Shown in pieces: positions 51,874 through 59,400 of a stretch of DNA of 64,000 nucleotides (positions are counted from its first letter, which is position 1; each line of letters begins with the position of its first letter). The notes beneath the pieces are model-generated. The model did not search any database, was not told the DNA's origin, and saw only the letters and a list, made by a program, of their open reading frames with translations. The stretch is from the NCBI RefSeq assembly GCF_012317045.1, contig NZ_CP051154.1, positions 3,162,001 through 3,226,000 of the forward strand, read 5' to 3'. The position numbers and the translations under genes are program-made. This DNA comes from Leifsonia sp. PS1209. Lineage in GTDB: Bacteria > Actinomycetota > Actinomycetes > Actinomycetales > Microbacteriaceae.

Positions 51874-53024
51874 GCGGCGATCCCGTCGTGGTGGCGGCAC
51901 GCCGCACCCCGATCGCCACGCGCGGCCGGGGGCTCGCGGAGGTCACGGTGGACCGGCTCGCCGCGCCCGTGCTGCGCGCGGTGGTCGATGACTGGGCCGC
52001 CGCATCCACTCCCCCGCGTCCCATCCCTACCGTCGCGGACGTCGTTCTCGGCAACTGCATGGGCCCGGGCGGCAACCCGGCCAGGGTGGCGGCGCTGCTC
52101 GCGGGGCTCGGGGTCGGGGTGCCCGGCGTGACGGTGGACCGGCAGTGCGGGAGCGGGCTGGCCGCGGTCATCGAGGCGGCGAACGCGATTCGCGGGGGCG
52201 ACGAGCGGCCCAGGATCGCGGGCGGGGTGGAGAGTGCGTCGACGGCGCCCGTGCGGTCGGTCGACGGCGTCCCGTACGACAGGGCGCCGTTCGCGCCGAC
52301 CGGATTCCCCGACCCCGGCATGACGGAGGCCGCGGAGCGGTTGGCGGCGGAAGACCGCATCCCGCGGTCGCGTCAGGATGCGTACGCTGCGCGCGGCCGT
52401 CGCCGTGCGCTCGCGGCGGTGGCCGACGGGCGGTATGCGGGCGAGCTGGTTCCGGTGGAGGGGGTGTCGGGCGACGAGCTCGGCGCACCCGGCGCGGACG
52501 AGCGGGTGCTGGCCCGGTTCGCGCCGCTGTTCGAGGGCGGCAGCGTGACCGGCGGGAACTCGTGCAGAGTGAGCGACGGGGCGGCTGCGGTGCTGCTCGT
52601 GCCGGCGGCGTTGCGCGGGGCGGGTGTTCCGGGGCTGGCACTGCGGGCGCACGCGGTGGTCGGCTGCGATCCGGCGCTGCCCGGTGTGGGGGCGGCGGCG
52701 GCCATCCTCGAAGCGCTCGGGCGCGTGGGTGGCGCGGGCCGCACCGTGGCCGACGTGGCGGCGTTCGAGATCGTGGAGGCATTCGCGTCGCAGACCATCG
52801 CCGTGCTCGACCGGATCGGGGTGGCCGACGACGACGTCCGCGTCTGCGCCGACGGCGGTGCGCTGGCGCTCGGGCATCCGTGGGGTGCGAGCGGGGCGGT
52901 CGCCGTGGTGCGGCTGTTCAGCAGGCTGGTGCGCGGTGGGGCTCCCCCTGGGACGCTCGGCGTCGCGGCGGCGTCCGTCGGCGGCGGGATGGGCGTCGCG
53001 GCCGTGTTCGAGGTGGTGCGATGA
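51870..53024 (+). CDS. Thiolase-like protein with altered active site
   Basis: A 384-residue thiolase-superfamily protein: VVAARRTPIATRGRG, the nucleophile in VDRQCGSG (Cys93), AGGVESAS, and GHPWGASGAVAVVR with the His. Two usual residues differ: the NEAFA motif reads VEAFAS, and the second catalytic Cys near the C-terminus (CxGGG) is Ser369 in AASVGGGMG. Classical thiolysis or Claisen condensation may be lost or changed. GTG start overlaps the ligase stop and its stop overlaps bioM (ATGA). Confidence 0.82.
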   Translation: MSGDPVVVAARRTPIATRGRGLAEVTVDRLAAPVLRAVVDDWAAASTPPRPIPTVADVVLGNCMGPGGNPARVAALLAGLGVGVPGVTVDRQCGSGLAAVIEAANAIRGGDERPRIAGGVESASTAPVRSVDGVPYDRAPFAPTGFPDPGMTEAAERLAAEDRIPRSRQDAYAARGRRRALAAVADGRYAGELVPVEGVSGDELGAPGADERVLARFAPLFEGGSVTGGNSCRVSDGAAAVLLVPAALRGAGVPGLALRAHAVVGCDPALPGVGAAAAILEALGRVGGAGRTVADVAAFEIVEAFASQTIAVLDRIGVADDDVRVCADGGALALGHPWGASGAVAVVRLFSRLVRGGAPPGTLGVAAASVGGGMGVAAVFEVVR

Positions 53025-53707
53025 GCGCCATCGCCCTCGACCACCTCACCGTGCGGCTCGGCGAGACCGTCGCGCTCGACGATGTGAGTGTCGCGCTCGA
53101 CGCATCCAGGATCGCCGTGGTCGGCGCCAACGGGTCGGGCAAGTCCACGTTCGCGCGCGTGCTGGCCGGACTCGTGGCGCCCAGCTCCGGGAGCATCCGG
53201 GTGCACGGGCTCGACCCGGGCAGGCAGGCTCCCGCGTTGCGGCGGCTGGTGAGTGTGGTGTTCAGCAACCCGGATGCGCAGATCATCATGCCGACGGTGG
53301 CGGAGGACGCCGCGTTCTCCCTCCGCAGCGAGCGTCTGCCGGCCGCCGAGTCCGCCGCTCGGGTGGCCGACGCCCTCGACCGGTTCGGGCTGACCGGGCT
53401 CGCCGACCGCGCCGCCCACGACCTGTCCGGCGGGCAGAAGCAGCTGCTCGCGCTGTGCGGGGCGTTCATCCGGCGGCCGCAGCTGGTGATCGCCGACGAG
53501 CCGACGGCCTACCTGGATGCGCGCAACGCCCGCCGCGTGGCCGAGCACCTGTTCGAGGACGCCGGGCACCAGCTGGTGCTGCTCACCCACGACCTGCGAT
53601 TGGCGGAGCGGTGCGAGGTGGCCGTGCTATTCGACGCAGGGCGCATCGCGGCGGTGGGCGCTCCGGCGGACGTGATCGCCGAGTACGAGGCGAGCCTGCG
53701 ATGGTGA
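53021..53707 (+). CDS. bioM: Energy-coupling factor ABC ATPase for biotin uptake (BioM)
   Basis: A 228-residue ABC ATPase: Walker A VVGANGSGKSTF, Q-loop VVFSNPDAQI typical of ECF ATPases, signature DLSGGQKQLLAL, Walker B LVIADEPTAYLD and H-loop LLTHDLRL. It powers BioY with BioN. It overlaps the thiolase stop by 4 and bioN by 7 bases. Confidence 0.92.
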   Translation: MSAIALDHLTVRLGETVALDDVSVALDASRIAVVGANGSGKSTFARVLAGLVAPSSGSIRVHGLDPGRQAPALRRLVSVVFSNPDAQIIMPTVAEDAAFSLRSERLPAAESAARVADALDRFGLTGLADRAAHDLSGGQKQLLALCGAFIRRPQLVIADEPTAYLDARNARRVAEHLFEDAGHQLVLLTHDLRLAERCEVAVLFDAGRIAAVGAPADVIAEYEASLRW

Positions 53708-54297
53708 CCCTCTACCGCCCCGGCACCGGCTGGATGCACCGCGCCCCGGCCGGACCGAAGGCCGCCGTGCTGCTCGCGGTCGTGCTCGCCGTCTCCTTCC
53801 TGCCGTCCACCTGGTGGGCGGCCGGGGTCGCCGCGGCGATCGCCGTGGTCGGCTACCTCGTCTGCGGGCTCGGGATGCGGGAGCTCGGCCGGCAGGTGGT
53901 CGCGGTCCGCTGGGTGGTGCTCATCACGCTGGTCGGTCAGCTGATCTTCCTCGACGCGGAGGCGGCCGTTGCGAACACGGCGCGCGTCGTCACCGCGATC
54001 CTGCTCGCCGGGATGCTCGTCCTCACCACCCGCGTCGCCGCGCTCCTCGACGCGTTCGAGCGTGGGCTGCGACCGTTCGAGCGTCTCGGGGTGGACGCAC
54101 AGCGCGTCGCCCTGATGCTCGCAGTCACCATCAACACGGTGCCGGTGCTGTCCCGGCTCGCGGCCGGGGTGCGGGAGGCACAGCGCGCCCGCGGAGCCAG
54201 GCCGGGTATCGTCGGCTTCGTGATCCCGTTCCTCGTCGTCTCGCTCAAACACGCCGACGACCTCGGTGATGCCCTCACGGCGCGAGGCGTCCGATGA
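53701..54297 (+). CDS. bioN: Energy-coupling factor transmembrane protein (BioN)
   Basis: A 198-residue EcfT-type protein with about five membrane segments and the coupling motif EAQRARGARPGI (EcfT Ala-Arg-Gly motif), plus the C-terminal DALTARGVR. It couples ATP hydrolysis by BioM to biotin transport by BioY. ATG 53701 overlaps bioM; a GTG at 53704 is also possible. Its stop overlaps the CHY zinc-finger gene as ATGA. Confidence 0.9.
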   Translation: MVTLYRPGTGWMHRAPAGPKAAVLLAVVLAVSFLPSTWWAAGVAAAIAVVGYLVCGLGMRELGRQVVAVRWVVLITLVGQLIFLDAEAAVANTARVVTAILLAGMLVLTTRVAALLDAFERGLRPFERLGVDAQRVALMLAVTINTVPVLSRLAAGVREAQRARGARPGIVGFVIPFLVVSLKHADDLGDALTARGVR

Positions 54298-54614
54298 CCG
54301 GGATGCGCGTGCTCGGTCCGACCGTCGACGACCAGACCCGGTGCATCCACTACCGGACGGAACTCGACGTGATCGCCATCCGGTTCGCGTGCTGCGGCGA
54401 GTACTACCCGTGTCATCTGTGCCACGCGGAGGCGGCCGACCACCCGGCGGAGCAGTGGCCGCTCGACCGGCGCGACGAACCCGCGGTGCTGTGCGGGGTG
54501 TGCGAGCACGAGCTGACCGTCGCCGAGTACCTCGGGGTGGATGCCTGCCCGGCGTGCGGCGCGGCGTTCAACCCGGGGTGCAAACTGCACACCGAGCTGT
54601 ACTTCGAGGTCTGA
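54294..54614 (+). CDS. CHY-type zinc-finger protein
   Basis: A 106-residue small protein rich in Cys and His: TRCIHYRTELDVIAIRFACCGEYYPCHLCH, LCGVCEHELTVAEYL and CPACGAAFNPGCKLH, which is the CHY/RCHY zinc-finger pattern. Function unknown in bacteria. It is translationally coupled to bioN and thus the last gene of the biotin operon, an association worth testing. Confidence 0.85.
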   Translation: MTGMRVLGPTVDDQTRCIHYRTELDVIAIRFACCGEYYPCHLCHAEAADHPAEQWPLDRRDEPAVLCGVCEHELTVAEYLGVDACPACGAAFNPGCKLHTELYFEV

Positions 54615-54640
54615 CGCGACGGGTGGTCGGGGTCAACCCT

Positions 54641-55633
54641 TCACGGAACCACGACCACCTTCCCGCGCACCGCCCCTGACGCGACCAGGTCGATGGCCTC
54701 GCCGGCGCGGTCGAGGGGGAGCACCGCATCCACCATCGGCGTGAAGGCTCCGGCGTCGACGAGGTCGGCCAGGTCGGCGAGGTCGGACGCGTTCTCTTTC
54801 GAGACCAGGCCGATCAGCCGCTGGCGGACGAACCGGTTGGCGACGGCAGCGGCGAGCACTCGCTCCATGCCGCCGAGGACCGGGCCGCCCATCCCTCCGA
54901 CGATGACCAGGCTGCCCGACGGCGCCAGGATGCTGCGCAGGCTGGACAGTCGCCGGTCGCCCGCCGTGTCGATGATCGCGTCCCAGCGGCGGCCGGTCGC
55001 CGTGACGTCGGCGGCGCGGTAGTCGATGACCTCCGCCGCGCCGAGACCGCGCACGAACTCGGCCTTGGCCGTGCTGCACACTCCGGTGACCGTCGCGCCC
55101 GCGGCGACGGCGAGCTGCACGGCGTAGTGGCCGACGCCGCCGGATGCTCCGAGCACCAGCACGCTCCCTCCCGCGGGGACGGCCGCGGCGCGCAGCGCCT
55201 GCAACGCGGTCACCGCCGAGACGGGGACCGCGGCCGCCTGCTCGTAGCCGATGGATGCGGGCAGCCGCACGAGCGCGGACCGCGGCGCGCGCACGAACTC
55301 GGCGAACGCACCGTCGGCCGAGCCGAACACGTCGTCGCCGGGCCGCAGATCGGTCACCTCGGCGCCGACCGCCGAGACGCGGCCGGCGAACGCGAGGCCG
55401 CGCACCCGCGCCTTGGGGCCGCGGACACCGAAGCCGATCAGCCGCATCAGGTACGGGCGGCCGGTCATCAGGTGCCAGGTGCCCGCATCCACTCCGGCGG
55501 CGCGCACGGCGACGACGACATCGGTGGGGCCTGCAACGGGGACGGGGACGGTCTCGACGCGGAGGGCATCGCTGGTTCCGTACGCGTGCTGCACGACGGC
55601 GGACATCGTCGTCGCTGTTGCGGTGTCGCTCAT
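54641..55633 (-). CDS. NADPH:quinone reductase-like zinc-independent alcohol dehydrogenase
   Basis: A 330-residue MDR-family enzyme: AVVQHAYGTSDALRVETVPVP, VRGLAFAGRVSAVG, the cofactor loop VLVLGASGGVGHYAVQLA and GRRWDAIIDTAG. The zinc ligands of true alcohol dehydrogenases are absent. It probably reduces quinones or enones with NADPH. It is convergent to the biotin operon. Confidence 0.9.
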   Translation of the reverse strand: MSDTATATTMSAVVQHAYGTSDALRVETVPVPVAGPTDVVVAVRAAGVDAGTWHLMTGRPYLMRLIGFGVRGPKARVRGLAFAGRVSAVGAEVTDLRPGDDVFGSADGAFAEFVRAPRSALVRLPASIGYEQAAAVPVSAVTALQALRAAAVPAGGSVLVLGASGGVGHYAVQLAVAAGATVTGVCSTAKAEFVRGLGAAEVIDYRAADVTATGRRWDAIIDTAGDRRLSSLRSILAPSGSLVIVGGMGGPVLGGMERVLAAAVANRFVRQRLIGLVSKENASDLADLADLVDAGAFTPMVDAVLPLDRAGEAIDLVASGAVRGKVVVVP

Positions 55634-55668
55634 GGGGTCCTCGATTCGGTGGAGGGGCGCGGGCGCGC

Positions 55669-55887
55669 TCAGCCTTCGGGGTACTGGAACACGTCGTCGA
55701 GCGGCACCCCGAATACGCGCGCGATCTGGAACGCCATTTCGAGCGATGGCGAGTACCGGCCCTGCTCGATGGCGATGACCGTCTGCCTGGTCACTCCGAC
55801 CCGCTCGGCCAGCTCGGCCTGCGTCATCTCGTCCGCCGCGAACCGTAACGACCGGATGCTGTTGGTCACCCTGGTGGGCTTCACCAT
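55669..55887 (-). CDS. XRE-family small transcriptional regulator
   Basis: A 72-residue single-domain HTH protein: MTQAELAERVGVTRQTVIAIEQGRYSPSLEMAFQIARVFGVPLDDVF. These small regulators are regularly paired with a membrane protein gene. It overlaps the end of that gene by 7 bases. Its likely binding sites are the two TGTCA-type inverted repeats before the pair. Confidence 0.92.
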   Translation of the reverse strand: MVKPTRVTNSIRSLRFAADEMTQAELAERVGVTRQTVIAIEQGRYSPSLEMAFQIARVFGVPLDDVFQYPEG

Positions 55888-56309
55888 GCCGGCAGCCCCT
55901 TGCGGTAGGCGACCAGCGTGGCGATGGAGCCGACGACCGCGGAGAGCACGAACATCAGGTAGACGACGTTGGCGATCCAGAACCAGTCGGCGCGGACCAG
56001 GGCGAGCAGGAGGGCGGCGACGGCGCCGATGATGACGAACGCCTGACCGACCCTGTCGCCGAACGCCTTGACCTCGCGGTCGCGCTGGTCACGCCGGTCT
56101 GCGCCCCTCGGCGATGCCAGGCCGATCACGATGCCGGCGACGATGCCGGCCACGATCGCGCCGCCCACCGTCCAGAGCAGGATGGGCGCGTAGTCCACGT
56201 CGGTGAGCGGAGCGCCGGCCGCGGTGCCGAACAGCACAGCCAGGTAGGTGGTGTACCCGGCGATCGCGATCACCAGGAACGCCCACGCGTTCTTCTCGTC
56301 GTACGTCAT
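55881..56309 (-). CDS. Four-helix membrane protein paired with the XRE regulator
   Basis: A 142-residue protein with four membrane segments (near 10-28, 38-65, 88-110 and 112-135) separated by a charged loop (SPRGADRRDQRDREVK). I know no enzymatic role; such proteins accompany small XRE repressors in many bacteria. ATG 56309 has GGGAG 6 bases upstream; an ATG at 56321 is inside the operator. Co-transcribed with the XRE gene. Confidence 0.82.
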   Translation of the reverse strand: MTYDEKNAWAFLVIAIAGYTTYLAVLFGTAAGAPLTDVDYAPILLWTVGGAIVAGIVAGIVIGLASPRGADRRDQRDREVKAFGDRVGQAFVIIGAVAALLLALVRADWFWIANVVYLMFVLSAVVGSIATLVAYRKGLPAW

Positions 56310-56318
56310 CTCAGCTCC

Positions 56319-56384
56319 CATGTCAAACAAACCTGACATGATCAAAGTAAAGCAAACTCCACTCCATGTCAATGATTCTTGACA
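56319..56384 (-). promoter_or_regulatory. XRE operon promoter with two inverted-repeat operators
   Basis: Minus-strand TTGACA (56372-56367), 17 bases, TACTTT (56349-56344). Repeat 1, CATGTCA-N8-TGACATG (56319-56340), covers the transcription start; repeat 2, TGTCAA-N6-TTGACA (56367-56384), covers the -35. Two sites for the same repressor are the natural reading. Confidence 0.7.
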
Positions 56385-56397
56385 CGTGATGGAAAGC

Positions 56398-56442
56398 GAG
56401 TGGCCCCGGACGTCCGCCGTGCGCGGAGGTCCGGGGCCACTC
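56398..56442 (-). terminator. Hairpin terminator of the surface nuclease/nucleotidase gene
   Basis: Arms GAGTGGCCCCGGAC (56398-56411) and GTCCGGGGCCACTC (56429-56442) pair perfectly, with an inner TCCGC/GCGGA stem. It starts 7 bases past the stop of the large minus-strand gene and has no U-run. Confidence 0.75.
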
Positions 56443-56448
56443 GGTTGG

Positions 56449-59400
56449 CTACGCCTGCGAGCCGCGCCTGCGCGCGACGATCAGCAGCACGACGAATCCG
56501 CCGAGGATGCCGAGCAGTGCAGCACCGAACGCCGGCGCCAGGTCGGCGCCCGTGTTCGCGAGACCGGACTGGATGACGCCGTTACCGCCACCCGAGCCCG
56601 CCGCGCCGTTGCCGTTGCCGGTGCCGGTGGCGGGGTCGCCCGGCGTGCCGGGGTCGCCAGGCGTGCCGGGGTCGCCGGGGCCGGTCGCCGCCGCCACCGT
56701 GATGGCGGTCCAGCCGATCACGTCGCCGTTGGCGTCCTGCACCGCGATCCGGTGCTCACCGGCGGGCAGGTCGGCGGGCAGGGTCACCGTGAGCTGACCG
56801 CTGGCCGGGACCTGCATCCACCCGCCGCCGAGCTTCTGCGGGGTGGAGTGCACCCACGCGGAGACCCAGCTGCCGGAGAAGGCCGAGCCGACGTTGATCG
56901 TCACCGTGCCGCCGGGGTGGAACACCCCGTGGTCGCTGCCGAGCGCCTGGATCAGGTCCTTGAGCGCCTGGATCAGGTCCTCGATGGCGGCCGCGATGGG
57001 GTTCGTCGGCGGCTTCGGGTGCGTGCCGGGTCCGGTCGCGTCCGCGACCAGCAACGGCACACGCACCGTCGTGCCCGAGTCGGGCGCGCGCAGCACGAGC
57101 ACGCTCGCTCCCGCCGCATCCGCCGGGACCGTGAAGCTCACGGTCGCCGCTCCGTCCGCATCCACCGGGATGGACGGGAGCGTGGCTGCGCTGCCCTGCC
57201 AGGTGAGGTCCAGCGAGGTGTTCGCCGGGCTGCCCAGGGAGGTCAGGTTGAGCTTCGACACCTGGAAGGTGACCTGCTGGCCACGGTCGAGGGTGCCGGT
57301 CGGCACGCCGGAGACGGCGACGCCGCGGCGCTCGAAGCTGGGCGAGAGCGGGCTGTTCGCGGTGATGTACGCGATCCAGGCGTCGCGGTCGATCAGGCCG
57401 GAGTCCTTCGTGTTCGCACCCTGCGCGAAGGCACGGAAGTTGTCTCCGCCCTGCAGCAGGAAGCTGAACGATCCGATCCGGTAGGACTTCGCCGGGTCGA
57501 TCGGGGCTCCGTTGACCAGGATGCTCGTGATGCGGTCACCGGCGGCGCGGGCTGCGTCGTAGGTGTAGCTCACGTTCTTCGACAGGCCGAGGTTGAGGAA
57601 CGGACGGCTCGGGACGGACCCGTCCGCGTTCGTCTGCCACTGCTGTTCGAGCGCCTGCTTGAACTGCGCGCCGGTGAGGCTCGTGGTCCACAGGTTGTTC
57701 ACGAACGGGAGCACCGCGTTGGCCTGTGCGTACGTGACGGAGCCGTCGGTGCCCTTCAGCAGTTCGGCCCGCAGTCCGCCCGGGTTGACCACGCCGATCT
57801 CCGCGCCGCCGAGGTCGGGGGCGGAGAGCGTCGACACCAGCGAGTCTGCGACGAGGTTGCCGAGCGTCGACTCGGACATCCGGTCGTCGCGGGCCGCGCC
57901 GATGTACGCCGTGGTGATGTCGGCGGTCACGGAACCGATCTTCTGGTTGCCGATCACCGCCGCGTCGGCGAGCGCCTTGTCGACGATGGTCTTCACCGCA
58001 GCGACCCGGGGGTACGCGGCGACGAGGTCGCTGTCGGCGTCGGTCGTGCGCGCCACGTTGGCCGCGGTGTATCCGGTGACCTTTTTGGTGTCGCCGTCGA
58101 CCGAGAGGGTGATCTGGCCGATGTTCTCTCCGTAGCTCCCGGTCTGGACGATCGGCCTGGTGGCACCCGAGACGCCGGGGATCGGCGCATCCCACGCGTA
58201 CTGCTTGTGCGTGTGACCGGTGAAGATCGCGGACACCTTCGCCGAGGTCTTGGTCACGATGTCGGCGAACGCTCCGCCGGCCGCGACCTCCTTGTCGAGC
58301 GTCGCACCGTCCGGCGTGCCGAAGCCTGCGCCCTCGTGGTATTCGGCGACGATCACGTCGGCCTCGCCGTTGGACGTGTTGCCGTCCGTCAGCTTCGCGG
58401 CGACGCGGTTGACGGCGGCGACGGGGTCGCCGAAGTCCAGCGATGCGACGCCGCCCGGCGACACGAGCGTCGGGGTCTCCTGCGTCACGGCTCCGACCAC
58501 GGCCACCTTCAGCCCGTCCACGGTGAAGGTCGCGTACTCCGGCAGCGCCGGCGTGGTCGTGCCCTTCGTGTAGACGTTCGCACCGAGGTAGCTGAAGTCG
58601 GCGGCGGAGGTGACCCGGCCGGTGAGGTCGGAGAAGCCCTTGTCGAACTCGTGGTTGCCCACGGCGCTCGCCTTCAGGCCGAGCGTGTTGAGCACCTCGA
58701 TCGTCGGGAGGTCACCGGCGGACGCCGAGGCGAACAGCGACGCCCCGATGTTGTCGCCGGCGGAGAGGAAGAGTGTGTTCTGCTCCCCCGCTGCCGCACG
58801 CAGCTTCTCGATGGTTCCGGCGAACTTGACCGTGTTGCTGTCGATCCGACCGTGGAAGTCGTTGATGTTCAGCAGGTTGACGGTCTTCGCGCCGGCGCCG
58901 AGCCCCATCCCGATGACGATCGGGTCGTGGTCGCTCGACCGGTACTGGTCTGCGACGTAGAAGTTGGTCGCGTTGTAGTTGTACCGGCTGTACTCGAGCG
59001 CGATGGACTCACCGGAGTTGATGTTCCAGACGTCCGCGCCGGTGATGACCGCATTGGCGGCAGGAGAGGCGAGGACGTGGTCGAGCGAGCCGACCGTGCC
59101 ACCGAACGAGTACGTCGCCTTGGTGGTGCGGGTGTGCACCTGGTCGATGTACCCGGCGTCGGTGATGACCTTGATCGGGTCTTCGTTGAGGTAGGCGTTG
59201 AAGTCGCCGATCAGCAGCACCTTGTCGGAGCCGAGCGTGGACTTCAGCGTGTTCGCGAACCCGACGAGCGCCGTCGCCTGGGCGACTCTGGAGGCGTTCG
59301 ACGCACCCTGCCCGTCACCCTGGTCGGCGTCGGCTCCCGTTCCCGACCCCTTCGACTTGAAGTGGTTCACGACCGCGATGAACGCCGAGGAGTCCGGCGT

